A stretch of 64,000 nt of DNA from Capillidium heterosporum (lineage: Eukaryota; Entomophthoromycota; Entomophthoromycetes; Entomophthorales; Capillidiaceae). A model generated the notes under the pieces. The model was not told where the DNA came from. It searched no databases and saw nothing but the letters and a program-made list of their open reading frames with translations. The stretch covers positions 1,550,001 through 1,614,000 of the forward strand of contig WBMQ01000007.1 in NCBI GenBank assembly GCA_016630905.1. The letters run 5' to 3'. Both the position numbers and the translations under genes were made by a program. Positions 32,316 through 46,043 of this stretch are shown piece by piece (position 1 is the first letter of the stretch; each line of letters opens with the position of its first letter).

Positions 32316-35300
32316 TTACAGCTCCAAGTTGATCTCCACTACAAACTCCAGCCCTAAGTAACAGTCATTCAGTACAGAGACTACGAGTCCCTTCTTGAAG
32401 TAGCTTTCCAGAGCCAAGAAACTCAACTCGAACTTCAGCTTGGTCATGTCCTTCAACTTACTTCCAGCTGCAGGTTCGGGGACGCTGACTCTTCTGAAAG
32501 TTAAGACTTCGTTGCGCTCGGGGTCGGCCAAAGTTACCCAGAACACTTCACTTTGGAATTTGGTCAGACCGGGACAGTACGCCTTTCCAGTGTAAGGACG
32601 GTTGCGCTTGACTTCTAAAGTTCCAGTAAGGTGGTTGACTACATTCAACTGCACCTTCATCCGCTTACTACTTTCATCCACTTGGTCGAACTTGATCTGA
32701 GTTTTAGGCAAAAGATCTAAAGCATCCATCAATTTTGCAGCCGGTTGACTATCCAGCTTCAATACTCTGACTGTATCCAGCTGTTGGCTTCTAGTAGAGT
32801 ACACCAACTTAGCTAGGTAATCGATACGAAGTTTCGTACTAGCCAACTTCTCCAACTGCTTGTCATCTTCGACGTAAGGTAAAGTGAGTAAAGATGGCTG
32901 ATCCGGCCATCTACCCTGCCGTACCGCTTGCAACGCTGACCCCACCATTAGTAAAGTATCCAGATACCCTAGGTAAGCAGCGACGTCGGCCATAGCCTGC
33001 AAAATACGTACCGCCTGATCCAAAATGGAGCCGGTATCGGTTACATAGTCGGGCATGGGGAGGGGGTAGTGGCTCAAGTGGGCCATAACTAGAAGCAAAG
33101 CCTTGGCGTGGGGGGAGTCGTAAGCTCTTGGAGCGACATCGTAAGGTAGCTGACGCTCCAATTCCTGGTTGACCAAATCCTCGTTGTGGCGCACGGCATG
33201 CTCCTCGTACTCAACGCTGTCACATAGGATGCCGAGAATGGCAGGCAAAGCAAGGTCAGGCTTCAACTGGTGGTAAAAGTTGCGGATGGTGGCGTGGCTC
33301 AAATAGTAGAAGGAGGCAATCTTACCCAGCTTGGTAGGCTTGATAGCGTCAAAGCTGCTGCCCTCAGAGTCGGGTTCAATACACTTGGCATCCATCAGCT
33401 TGTCAAAGGTGCGATCTACCAAAGCGGAGAGGTACTTGTTGACGCTAACGTCTTCACCATCCTCCATGCCGTAGTACGACGGATTCATACGTAGGCGCTG
33501 GTACAAATAAGTCCAGGTCAGATAGTCCATGGCGTCCTGCTTTGATCGTACACTCTTGGCCACGATTTCAGCTAGCATATGGTCATCCAAACAGGTGTGC
33601 AAACTGGATTCCACGGGGAAGGGCTCATGCAAAAACTTCTTGAAGAAGTTCTTCTTCTTGTCGGTAACCAAGATGCGTGCTATGCCCGAGGTGTCGAACT
33701 GGGGTCGACCGGCTCTTCCCATCATCTGCAGAATGTCGGTTACTGGGTAGTCTACGTACCCCTTTGTCTTGGCATCGTAATACTCGGTACCTTTGACTAC
33801 GACCAAGTGGGCCGGGAAGTTGACTCCCCAAGCCAAAGTCGACGTAGCTACCAGCACCTGGATCTTGTTGTTGCAAAATAGTTCCTCGACTACTCTTCTG
33901 TCACCTTCCGTCAACCCAGCATGATGTAGGCCGATACCGAAGCTCAACGTCGCTTTCAAGCTGGCGTCCTGAATCCCTACCAGCAGCATCTCCAGCTCCT
34001 CCTCGTTCAATTTCAAGAACTGCCTTGGATTTTCCTCGTTGCCACAATAGGCTATCAAATCCTGAGCCGTCAAGCGGGTCTGCCTACGTGAACTTACGAA
34101 GACAATTACCGGTTGGTTGGGGGAGTGGGTTCGAATAGCTTTGTAGGTGGGTCGGTTCATGGAAGCCATGCGGGGGCAGTAGTGCTTGCCGCTAAAACCG
34201 TCGATGTAGACCTCTAAAGGTACAGGACGCACCGAATGGCGGAAATTGAAGAGCCCCGTAGTGTTGATGTTCAGCCACCCTGCCAGATCGACAGCGTTGG
34301 CCAAGGCAGTAGATAGACCGACCTACCCGCACCTGCTTCTTGGTATGGTTGGCGATGTAGTTCATCCTACTTACAATAACCTCCAGGATAGGTCCACGGT
34401 CGCCACCCAGCAAGTGGATCTCGTCGATTATCACCAAGACCACCTTGCGTACGTAAGCTCGTGAATGCCACCCACGTGAGATACCATCCCATTTCTCAGG
34501 GGTAGTGATGATGATATCCGCCTTCTCCAAAGTCTTCAAGTCGGGCGTGATATCCCCGGTCAACTCGACCAACGTCTTACCCATGGGACCAACTAAACGC
34601 TTACGCCAATCGGCAACTCGTTCTCGGACTAAGGCCTTGAGTGGAGCTACGTAGACGACTTTGCCGTTGGGGTTGTCCCTGAAGGCAGCCCACATGGCCA
34701 GTTCGGCAGCCATTGTCTTTCCGGAACCGGTCGGCGCACCTAATAGTACGTTCTCCGTATCATGATACAACTTGTAGAAGACTTGGGTCTGCACCGGGTT
34801 GAAGTGGCTGAACCTTTTGGTGCAGATTTCCTCCAAAGTTGGGTTATTCAAGGCACTTATTGGCAGTGGGCGCAAATTCAATAGGTCGGTATGCTGGGGG
34901 AGTAACTTGGGCAGGATCAAGTGCTGGAAAGAGACTGGTTTCAAAGTTTCTGCGCCGATCCACCGATCAGATATAGCTCTTATGAATATCTGGTTGGGGA
35001 GTGGCTCGACGATAGGTATAGTAAATTTGAGCTGCAACGGCGTGTTGATCGTCTTTTTGTGCAAAATGAAGGACTCCGAGTGGTACAGCTCCATTTGGTC
35101 AGTGTCTTCGACCCACAACCACCAGTGGTCGGCGTGCCCGTGTACTTTGTCATCCCATTCAAAGTCGGGAGTTATGGTAACACTAACTCTCAGTACTGTT
35201 CGTGTAATTGGATAGATGTCCACTTGCAAATCGACGGTAGGAAACTGCTGCACGCATCTAGCTAGGGTAGGCCCCATCCTTGCGAACCTAACCATATCGC

Positions 35301-38300
35301 CCAGCTCTGAAGAAGACATAGTCCTCAGCTCTTCAATAGATACTTGGTGGGTGATTCCTTCCAGTTTAGCCCTGATGTCCATCGGGAGGTCGAACTGGCA
35401 CAGTGGGTGCTCAAAGGACCACATGCGTCGCTCGATGGACTTGCATAGCGACAGCAAGACGGCGGCAGTAGGCCCCCAGTTTCGATTCAAAGCAATCTCA
35501 AACACAGCTCGTAAGATTCTCCCCGCATTCTGAGCAATGTAGTTGATATCACTTACCAAGGCAAAGTCCTCGGGGTAAGCCTTGGAAATGTACGACTGCA
35601 TCAGCACGTTCACTTTATCGGCTGGCCCGTTGATTCCGTTGGCCAGGTGGCAGGCACAGTTATCCTTCAACATCTTGTTCAACTCAACGATCTCGTTGTC
35701 TCGAACTTTGATGTTCTCAAACTCTTTACTGCTGCTGACCATGTTGAAGACGTTGGCTTCCGCCATGCGACTACGCATCTTGCTGTTCATAATCTCGACG
35801 GAATTATTGGAAAGGTAGTAAAGACTTGAAATACGACCCAGGTCCTTGGGGGTCAGGTACCCGGTCGCTGGATCGAATACGATCATCTGGTTGTCCATCA
35901 ATGTCTTGGCAGCCGATACAATTAATTCACGTCTACGGTTGCTCAGAGATGGGTCATCCTGGGCCTCCTCGTAATCAACCCCATAAATCATGGGGTTTCG
36001 CTTCATCCGCACATAGAGGAAGGTATAGCTCAACCAGGTGACAGCCTCATCAACGTTAGTTACGGTACCTAGACAAATCTCGGCACACAGGTTGTCAACT
36101 AGGTTACCGATGAATCCAGATTCGATGGGATGCTGTTGGGTAATCGCTGACACGTAGTGGGCTAACTTGTCCCCCGTCGTAAGGATGTACCCCACGCCAT
36201 GGGTCTCATACTGGGGACGACCAGCACGACCAAAGATCTGGAGGACATCCAAAATGGACAAGTCGACGAAGGAACCCTTCTGGGAATCATAGACCTGAGT
36301 ACCACGGATGATTACGGCGTAGGCTGGCAAGTTGACACCCCAGGCAAGCGTAGCCGTACAGCACAGTAACTTTAGGGCACCGTTGGCAAACATCTTCTCG
36401 GTCAAGTTACGGTCCGACCTTAGCATACCGGCGTTGTGGACTCCGATGCAGTTCTTGTACAGCATACGCAGTTCACCGTTACGTGAGCTAGAGACTTCCC
36501 GGCTGTGTAAAGTATGGGCTTCCAAGTTGGACTCGTTGGGGGTGAAAAGATCCATGCACCCGTCAGCAGCCGCCATCTCCAGCATAGCTTTGGCGACTCG
36601 AACCGTCTCCTTACGCGTGTGGACGAAGATCATGACTTGGTGACCTTCAGCTAGCAGAGCCTGACACTTTTCGAAGCAGGCGCGATCCAAGTTCAAGTTG
36701 CTGGCGTTGGACCCTGGTTTTCCACGCACACCCAAAAAGTGCTGCTCCAGGGGTACGGGCCTAAACCCTCCATCAAAGTAGAACAGACCTTGGTACGGGG
36801 AAACTTTCAAGAACTGGGCCACGTCCAAGTAGTTGGGTAAGGTGGCCGACAGCCCGACGATTCGAATCATGGATTGGGTAGCTTCGACTTGGCGCAACGT
36901 TCGAGCGACAATGCTTTCAATGACGGACCCTCTCGAATCGTGGAGTAGATGCACCTCATCGATGATCAACAGCTTGATCTTCTGCACGAGTTCGGTATCA
37001 CCGGTACCTTTCCTAGTAACAACGTCCCACTTCTCTGGTGTTGTAACTATGATCTGGGTATTTAGTATTTCAGCTTTGCTTAGCTGCATATCTCCGGTCA
37101 ACTCACGGACTTGAATCCCCAGCCATTTCAACCGACTACCCATCTTGACAACGACTTCAGCAGCTAGAGCCTTCATAGGAGCTACGTAAACAATCTTGAA
37201 GGCCGACCTCTGGATCCGCAAAGCTGAGGCGTTGTCAGGAGTGGGAGGGGGTGAGCAGTACAGAGATAGGGTACGGAGGATGGTGAGCATGGCGACGTCC
37301 GTTTTACCGGCACCAGTAGGTGCACATAGCAACATGTTCTCGTTGGTCTTGTAGGCGATAGGGTAGACGATTGATTGGACTCGGTTTAGTGATTTGTAGC
37401 CCTACATTTAACAAGACATTAGGGATTTAAATAGATAAAAATTTACCTTGAACGAGTTTTTGCAGAGAGAATCCATATCCTCTAACAACACTGTTTTCTC
37501 GGTTGTACGCGGTGGCGCCCTGCTGGTGATTGGGATCGTCAGCTCGTCGTAAAACTGAAATTTGATTAGCCAGCTGTAAATTGTATCCAAGACTTACTTC
37601 TCCATTGACACGCTCGGTGCCTTTAGGCAATACGAATTTGGAACCGAACATCGATAGAGAACTATTGGAAGTATCGGCAGCCTGATATATATTAGGATAG
37701 TCGTGCCCCTTTGTCTATCAAAACAAATGTAAATATCTGTAACTAGGGTTAAAAGCAGTACCTTTGAAAAGGCAGGATGAAATAACGATGGAAGGAGTCT
37801 GATTTAAAGCTTCTTCTCGGATACGGCGTAGCTCCGAAGAATCAAGAATAAAACTGCTGTTCTTATCTAATTAAAATACATGAATAAAAAGCAAAGTCAA
37901 TTGTAAATACCTTGGCTCGTACCCTTGTTAGCCTGAGCTCCCTTTTTGATATCTTTACGTAGTTTCTTCAGCTCCTTCTTTTCCGACTCAGTCATAATCG
38001 TAACCTGGGCTCCAAACTGACCTCTATTTCCATTGCTAAGCTCTTTGACCCGCTGTCTTTGTTTCTGTAAACTGTTCCCAAATTCATCAGTATTTAGCTA
38101 AAAATGGATAAGTATTTGATAAGGAGAGGGTGCGTACCTTAGCTGATAGAAGTAGGTTGAGTTGGTCACGGTGCTGTATCAATGCGTAGAGGAAGTCCAT
38201 ATGGTCGAAACCCAGCCATTCCAACAAGTTCTCTTGGATTGAATCGTCTGAATCGTTGGAAGTTAGGAAGTTGGAGATGACTTCAAATAACATAACGGAG

Positions 38301-38714
38301 TCGAAGTTGATGGTTGGGGAGATCCTGTTGCATTCCCTTTAAAGGCAGATTAATACAATAAGCTAAAAAACAACCCACTTTGCCAACCAAGATATATCGT
38401 AGAATACTTCACTCGATTCCTGTGTCGGCTCAATAGGTGAGACTGGAGTTAAAGTTCCACTGTCCGGTAAACTTAGCTCAATTTCATCCAAGTTTAAACT
38501 TAAGTTGGAGATTGGGTAAAACTCATAATCTAAATGGTTCTCTCTTTACAAGTTTAGGAATCATCTTTTAAAGTAGTTACCTGACGGTGTTGGTGAGCTC
38601 TTCAAATTTCTTAAACTGGTCGTTTACAAACTGCTGGTAACTTGAGTAGGAAGGGTATACTCCATCTCTATTCTCCAAGATCTTCAAGATGTTGGTCGCG
38701 TTGATCTCTTCCAT
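32316..38714 (-). CDS. SLH1: Slh1/ASCC3-type Ski2-like double-cassette RNA helicase, with a +1 frameshift at 34322-34323
   Basis: Slh1 (human ASCC3) is the helicase of the ribosome quality-control trigger complex that splits collided ribosomes. The ATG at 38714 gives MEEINATNILKILENRDGVY. After an intron-rich N-terminal region two helicase cassettes follow, each with a Sec63 unit. Cassette 1 has LLCAPTGAGKTDVAML, a DEVH box in LLIIDEVHLLHDSRGSV, and GRAGRPQY. Cassette 2 has LLGAPTGSGKTMAAELAMW, DEIH in IIDEIHLLGGDRGP, and MMGRAGRPQFD. VIFVSSRRQTR-like and VVKGTEYYDAKTKGYVDYP blocks favour ASCC3/Slh1 over Brr2. In cassette 2 the frame breaks: QVRV is followed by GRSIYCLG, while the next frame gives VGLSTALANAVDLAGW as expected. 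One surplus G in GTAGGTCGG explains it. Both flanks are strongly conserved, so no intron fits. Confidence 0.92.
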
Positions 38715-39727
38715 TTATAACCTGTTAATTTAGTCGGTTTTTATTTGGGTTCAGGCTTTAGTTTTAGGTTCTTTGAAGGTTGCTTTGGGCTTTTATAGCT
38801 TGAACGAGCTGCGTAAATTGAAATTTCTCGCTTAGGCTAAAAATATGGATGGAAGGTTCAGACATTTAGTTGCAAATAAACCAAGTATACTTGATATAAG
38901 ATATACTGAAATAAGGAATGAATTGAATGCTTAGAATAGGATTTATACTTTTCTTGTATAACTGCGCCAAAAGCGACATGTATCGAGCAGTACAGCTATT
39001 GAAACTTAATAATAGATAAAGCTACTTCAATCAATTAGTATAGAACCATCAGTCAATTGATCATATATTTTGAATTTTTTACTATACATCAACTATATAC
39101 TTTATTTACCATAGTCTTTTATCACTGAATTTGGATACCAGTGATACTTTACGAATTTTAGGTCAGATATTTAGATTGCAGTGCAACTTTGGTTTTGATT
39201 CACTATCGCTATACTTTTAGCTTTGAAAATTTGAGCTAGGCTCAACTAAACTAATCCTTTATTCAACTTTTAATTCCATTCCAATAGGTAATAGTTGATC
39301 AGTTGAATCATCAAATTCCTATCAATGAAAGGGTATATAGAACGTTGATAAACTGATCTTGAAATCAAGTATAAGTTTGAGTGTAAAGAAAATTAGTGCA
39401 TTTCCATAGCACGATATTGAGCCATCGATTTGAAATTAACAACTGGAGCATACCTCATTAAAAAGAAAAAGCAACTTGACTTGAGTTATCTAGCAAGGTT
39501 TATTTTCTAGCACATTAGTCTTTGAATCAAAACTAGATTAATATTCCAAATATCCATACCAAAGATATTGAAATCAACCTTTAAAAAGTTGATTATTTAT
39601 TATCCTATAATCCGCTATGAAACTTGAATAGGAGTTGAGTACTCCAAACCCACTTTATTCAAAATAGCACAAGCTAAAATTAGAAAAGTATATACCAATA
39701 TATTAATTAAATTAAAGTTCTTCATCA
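38715..39727. other. Spacer between Slh1 and the LEA2-like gene
   Basis: About 1 kb, AT-rich, with no supported gene. The left end should hold the Slh1 promoter. No RNA gene or repeat is seen. Confidence 0.45.
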
Positions 39728-41187
39728 TCACTTGCAAAAGTAATTCCTCCGCATGTTGGATTGAGGTATGATATTGGCCCAACTAAACAGACTAAACCGG
39801 GCATCAGTAAGGATAGATAAGCTTTGCTGTATGCGATCCTTCTGGACCGAATTGTCAGGACAAGCCGCCACGAAATTCAACCACTGTTTGTCCTACATCC
39901 AAACTTTAGCTTATTATTAAGAAAAAAACTACCTGTTCGCTACCAGTTGCATAAGACAGATTGAGGGTCAAATCGAAATAAGCTTCACTCAAAGGCCCCA
40001 CGTACACATCTTTAGCTTCTCCAACGCCAACTTTGGTATAACTGCCGATATCATATACCTATTTACATCAACTTTTTTAGAAAATTTCAAATTCGTTAAA
40101 ATTACCGTGGCGTTAAGTTTGTTCATAAACAACGGGTAAAAGTTATCATTCCTCAACCGAACTTGGTACACCAAATCCAACTTGATGGAATTATAAGTCT
40201 CGTTCCGGAAGTAGTTGGGGCCAGCTTTCACTCTAATTTCTGAACTTGGTGCGAACCCAGGTAACCGTAACCACAAGAAAAAGAGAATCAAACCAATGAC
40301 AAACAACGAAACCGTAGTAATAACTACACACATCTTGCCAGTACAGAAACAACAGCCGAAGCAGGATCGTTGTCGAGGTTTCTTGGTACCAAAGTCACTT
40401 TGGTGTAAAGGGGTGCCGTTGGGTGGGTACCTTGGTGAAGTTGCGGCTGGGTTATAACTTTGAGGGTTGTTGGTTGGGACGTTAGCTGCTTTGACGTGAC
40501 TGGGGAGTTGGGATTGTAAATTGGCGTACCGGTCGTTGTAGAAATTGCTTAAGGGACGGTTGGTCGATGGGGGGTCGAATTCTCCGTACTCTCTATTGTC
40601 ATCGGCATAGCCGCCTACCAGCTTTTTATTCTCGGCATCACTGTTGGTGTATTGGTGCCCAGCACTGTACTCACTTTCGGGGCTAGGGTTTCGGTTGAAG
40701 CTAGCTGAAGTTACGTTGCTGGGTAAATTGGACAGCTCGACGAACTGGGAGTTGCGTAGGTCGGAGGTGGATTGCCCACTCGGCTTGCGTTGGTGGACGA
40801 GGCGTCCCTTGGGTAAGTTGTCGTGTCCGTATTCAACTGGCACTCCGCCTTGAGTGGATTTTTGCGAGTATTTGGAGGCTGGCCGGTACTGCCCTCTTAC
40901 ATCGTTTCTGCTGTAGTCTAAATTGTTAAATAGAATTGATGGATAAATTTACTATCAGGCTCATGGTAAGTTTCGTTGGATTGGTACGGGTTGATTTGGT
41001 TACCTTTGCCGTAAGCATTATTGGGGTACGATGTTGGCTTGTACTCTTCGTAATAGGTATCGTGGCTGTTTAATTGTTGAGGGTCGGGACGTGGAGGGAC
41101 AATTCCGCCTTGTTTATTAAACTTACTTTCGGCTGGCCTGCTAAGGTTTTCGTTGCGGTTGTAGTTGGTGTATCGGTCGTACTCCAT
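39728..41187 (-). CDS. Single-pass membrane protein with Asn/Pro/Tyr-rich cytosolic tail and LEA2-like outer domain
   Basis: The ATG at 41187 gives MEYDRYTNYNRNENLSRPAE, the start of a long, disordered N-terminal region rich in Asn, Pro, Tyr and Ser. A cysteine cluster (RQRSCFGCCFCTGKM) comes just before one hydrophobic segment, VVITTVSLFVIGLILFFLWL. After it the protein reads SSEIRVKAGPNYFRNETYNS and VRLRNDNFYPLFMNKLNATV, then GVGEAKDVYVGPLSEAYFDL, the beta pattern of LEA2-type domains. It ends MRRNYFCK before TGA at 39728-39730. Three introns are needed. The positive charges and Cys before the membrane suggest a cytosolic N-terminus with palmitoylation. Proteins of this layout occur widely in fungi, but I cannot name the orthologue. 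Confidence 0.6.
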
Positions 41188-42449
41188 GGCTTTTTAGATT
41201 CAGAGCTAAGTTCAATTGCAAATTAACTTGGTCAAAAGGGTACTAAACATGGATTAGCGTTTGAGTTGTAATCAAAAATTAACGGAGGGGCGATTGCAAT
41301 AGAACTAAACTAGGAAGTGGAAAATTGGACCGAGTTTAATTTCAACGAGGATGTATCAGAATTGAATGTTTCCTCTGTTTAATGTAGCTCATATATGATG
41401 CAACTGATAGTCAATGAAAGGCCTTTGTTCACACTAGTAGGACTACTTTTGAGGAACAGTCTATTCTCCGGTAATATATTGCGGTAGCTACATCAAGTGA
41501 AATCAGCCCAACTTGCAGCCGCTACTGATCCCTTCAAGCTAAACAAAGCTATTCCAAATGCCCTTACATAACTTTAGTTGAAATTGTATCTTTTAACTAA
41601 TTGATATGGAGAAATTGAAATAAAAACCAGGAATAATTACATAGTTCTTTAGCCATTATTGACTATAAATTGCTTTCATATGGTATTTAGAAACCTTCTA
41701 TTTCCATTTCTATTATGTTTTTATACTTTCCTAATAGCCATCTAAAGCACTGTTAGTTTAAATTAAATTCTTTAATTGATTCTATAAACCTCTTTAAAGC
41801 ACTTTATTTACTCTAAAGCAAATATTATAAGAATGGGATAGGATCTTCAGTCTTTAAAGATTGATACGTATAGGAAAGTAAGAATCGGCTATTTGAAGAA
41901 ATTGATTTGTTTGCATTTGTAGGATCTTTGGATCGTATATGGTAATTTGATGGAAAGAGGACCTCTAAACCAGCTTTTAAAATGATATAAATGTATTAAA
42001 AGAAAATTGCTTGATATAGTACTATATTAAACCTTCACTGAGAAAGATTCTGACGCTACCTAAACATCAACAAAGGAGATATATGTATGGGATTGTAAGT
42101 GTACCTGTAGTATAAACTAAATATATCCCAAACTCGTTTATAGATGCCATTAATTAAAACTGCATCGTGCAAATTTGAAAATACCAACAAAAATTGAGTT
42201 CCACTATCTGGACTTGTAAATCCATCAACTTACCGCTTAATCCAATCATAGTTTAGAAAATTGGATTCTCCACACTCTATTAGCTTAGCATAATCATCAA
42301 TTGATTGAATTGTAAATGTCACTAAATCTTATCGTAGATTTAGTTTTGGCAGTAAAGTCAAATCTATCTTTGTTGAATCAACCTTCAGAGCATTAGATAG
42401 ATATCGACTGCAGTTAGCTTTCAGTCTTCAAATCTCATACAAACCAAAA
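41188..42449. other. Spacer between divergent LEA2-like and peptidase genes
   Basis: About 1.26 kb of AT-rich DNA that should contain both promoters. No gene, RNA or repeat is supported. Confidence 0.45.
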
Positions 42450-45221
42450 ATGGAAGATGTGCCAGCCGAGTTCAGCCTTTCCAAGTTGAAGTCTCAACTT
42501 CCCTTCCCCAACGTATCTATAAGTCAACTTCAATTTTATCAGCCACTAAATAGACCTATGAAATTGTTCTTCGTTGGTATGTCGAGCCAGCATCTTTACT
42601 CAAGACCGGGCCTCTTTTCAGTAAAAATAGATGACAACAATACGTATCAAAGCCGAATGTTTTCTGGGTTGAAATCGCAGCGTTGGCAGTTAGTCTTACC
42701 CTACAAAGAACTTTACTCGGGTAACGAGTTGACTAAAAGTCAGATATTGAAGATGGAGAGGAAGCGAGCTACTAATACGCTAGATTTGAACTTTTTTTTG
42801 GATAATGATAATTTGATAGTATGTTGTAATAGCAAAATTTATTTGATAGACCCAACCAAGGTAAAAGGTTTGAGCTATAGGATATTGGCATTTATAACTT
42901 GCTTTTAGGATGGCTTACCATATAAATTACTTACGACGTTAAAAGGTGGCTTTCACAACTTTGGACTGGGTGGAGTTAGTAATAGATGGTTGGCGTTTAC
43001 CGACGCGTGCAACTTGTTCGTAACCAAAGTTAAAGAGCAAAGCCAACCTGTTCAGTTAACTTTCGACGTCGATGAAGCCGATAGATACTTGAACGGTATA
43101 CCTGAGTTCGTTATGCAGGTAATTTTTTGAAAATTTGGGTTAGGTTGTTAAATTTCAAAAGGAAGAGTTCGATCGAACTTGTGGCTACTTTTGGCAGAAG
43201 GACCCTATCGATGGCAAGAACAAGATACTGTATACTAGGATCGATCAAAGCGGTGTAGAGTTGGTTAAAATTGATTTCGATGAGAAGGTGAGGTACCCTA
43301 AGCCAGGTACTGATAATGCTAGCTGGCAATTAAGGGTTTGTAAGTTCGATGAGTTTGAGATGGCTGAGGTAACTTTTAAAATCTTGAGTTTGTTGTTGAT
43401 CTATTTGAAGCAAGCCAAATTTTCAACTTGGATTCTAAACTTTTGTCAACCGGCGTTGGAGGCATATACTGGATTCGAGTACTTGGTTCGGCTTGGCTGG
43501 ATCCCTAGACGTGAGATGTAAATTTTACTTCATTAGCTATTTATATTTACTTGTATCAGGGTCTGGGTGCAGTTATTAGACCGTATACAGTGTACGACAG
43601 TTGTGCTTGCCATACCCCTATCATACTTCCAACCCATCGATACAAACTTCCAACCCCTTCAAGTTGATGAACCTGTTGTCAAGCTTTGGGAAGAAACTAG
43701 CACCAACTGGATCAACGTATATCGCAAATTCCTATCCAATGAATCTAATAAATCCTTTGTTTTAGATCACTGACCTTTTTTACTTTGTGACACCTACTGT
43801 TGATAACAACTTCTTTATCAAAGTTGTATGGACGAGTGAGCTGTCCGGCTACCGACATCTCTATTCCGTTGAAGTTGCTGATGCTGGAGGTCAAGTTCAA
43901 ATTACACAACTGACATCTGGCGATTGGACAATATTGGAAGAAGGTTTGTACGTAGATCGGCTGGCAAAACAAATCCTCTTTGTGAACAACGCCACTACAC
44001 CCATTCGATCTCAAATAGGTAGGCTAGATCTTAAAAGTTTGAAGTTAAGCAGTGTTGGTGATCCCAACTTCTACTATAAAATCTTGGGTACTAGTAACGA
44101 TGGGAGATTCGTGGCAGTTTGGAAATCCAACTCGGAAAGTCGGTCCTGCGTCGAGATTTTAGATTTGGAGGTGGAGTCGGCCAATGGCACCGTTACACAA
44201 AGTGATATTACTAGGTTGAATGACTATCACGAAGTAAATACTTTGCAATATAAAGCTAAAATTAGCCATTTTCAAGTTCAGGTTGAAGGTGAAATTTAGT
44301 TGATTATTTAGTACTAATAAAATTTCAAACTAGGTACCATGTTGCACGCAAAACTTATACAGCCGACCCACCTATCGGGGCAGCAGGTATCGCCTCTAAT
44401 ACTGACCATATATGGCGGCCCCAAAGTCCAGGTACTGAAACAACTTTACACCAAACTTATAAATTCACAACTAGTACGTCACCGACACCTACCCTTTGCC
44501 CGAATTCACAAGGTTGATCGCCTTGGCCATGCAGGGGTACAGTACATTGATCGTCGATAATCGGGGTAGTGACAACCGAGGCTGTCAGTTCGAATCGGTA
44601 TTGAGTACGAGCATGGCCCAAGTCCAGCTTCGAGATCAAGTCGAAGTTATTAAGTGGATGCAGACCCAAGAGGAATTTAATTGGATCGACTTTCGAAGGA
44701 TTGCTGTTAGTGGGTGGTCTTATGGTACATTATTTTTTGCATATTTGAATTTAAATGGTGATATTTAGGTGGCTATCTGGCCCTTATGGCGATTGCTACT
44801 TATGGAGATATCTTTAAATTGGCAGTTGCTGGTGCCCCCCTCTGTGACTTTGCTAGTTACGACTCGGCGTACTCGGAGCGCTACCTCAAGCTCTTACCGA
44901 AAGAGGAAAAACTTTATAGAGAGGCTTCCTTACTGCAGTTGGCCGATAAGTTCCCGGACCAGTAAGTTTTTGATGTGAAAGGGGTATTAAATTGATTTGG
45001 TATGAAATTTTAGGCCTAACCGTGTATTTATTGTTCATGGGGCTTTGGATGAGAACGTCCATATCAAAACCAACACTTTGGCTTTGATAGACCGATTGGA
45101 AAGTCTGGGTAAGCATTACCAGCTGAAAGTTTATAACGACCAGAGGCATGGGCTAAGGTCTTTCCAGGCGGTTGAAGATTTCGACAAGAGATTCTACATG
45201 TGGATCCATAGTTACCTTTAA
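42450..45221 (+). CDS. DPP8/DPP9-like dipeptidyl peptidase (family S9B)
   Basis: S9B enzymes remove dipeptides after Pro or Ala. The ATG at 42450 gives MEDVPAEFSLSKLKSQLPFP with no signal peptide or membrane segment, so it should be cytosolic like DPP8/9. The propeller contains FVMQ|EEFDRTCGYFW, where EE is the substrate N-terminus binding pair. The hydrolase domain has LILTIYGGPKVQ, YSTLIVDNRGSDNRGCQFES, the nucleophile GWSYGGYLALMAIATYGDIF, the Asp in VHGALDENVHIKT, and the His in NDQRHGLRSFQA. All three catalytic residues are present. An intron interrupts the codon after Ser-Tyr in GWSYGG, and another splits the Q|EEF motif. About nine introns in total. It ends WIHSYL before TAA. The catalytic family call is firm; fungal orthology is inferred from the lack of a membrane anchor. 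Confidence 0.88.
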
Positions 45222-46043
45222 GAGCTCTGGTGGTAGTCGACTTTGTTCTTGGGGGAAGTAGGTCGGCATTAGACTAACTTTTTATAATGTAGTTGTACAA
45301 TGTTACTTTGGCAAATTTGGTGCTTAATAAAATGTTGATAGAGTTCATGTCTTTAAATCAGAAATGTTGTTCTAAGTAGTAAAAAATGTCTATTTGGATG
45401 AACATATCGCTACTAAATAGATATATTTTGACTTTGGTATTTTAATACTTTATAAATTCCAAAACTATGATATCTAGTAGAGTTCGACTTAAGATTAACT
45501 CAGCTCTAAATGAGCTGTACTATATAGTCAAAGAGATTAGCTATGGTACGGTTGATTGAGGGCCCACTGAGTATATCTTTTGAGCTCAATTGAATTTTTT
45601 CAAAAGCTGGTTTTGGATTTGGTGGATCTAGCCTACCTAGATACCAACTAGCGGTGGTATGATAAAAACTACACTTTGAAACTTAATGAAGGCGTAGTGC
45701 CCTAGAAACCTTGACTAAATTTCTACTTATGCCTGGCAACGGGTGTTGTTTTTAGAACTTTGATTAAAATTTCGACTATGTTTGGTAGCAAGTAATATCT
45801 TTGATAAATCAGCTATCTATTGTGGGAACTATACGTCTTATAGCTATTATCTAATTTAGGCTATCGCTTTACTATAGTTTGCTAAAAGCCTTTTTTATGG
45901 TAGCATAAAATCAAGCCTTGAATACTGAGAACATGGCCAATATTTTTATTTTTAATTTGGCAAAAATATTGGACCACCTATGCAAACTATCATTATTGCA
46001 CACTGTAATTATGCAAGCTCCGATGGCATACAAGTAGCAAAGG
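45222..46043. other. Spacer upstream of the three-unit WA gene
   Basis: About 820 bp with no supported gene, AT-rich throughout. Confidence 0.45.

Noticed and set aside
34246..37114. Many long frames on the strand opposite Slh1
   Set aside because: They mirror a GC-richer coding gene and encode nothing recognisable; they are antisense shadows.
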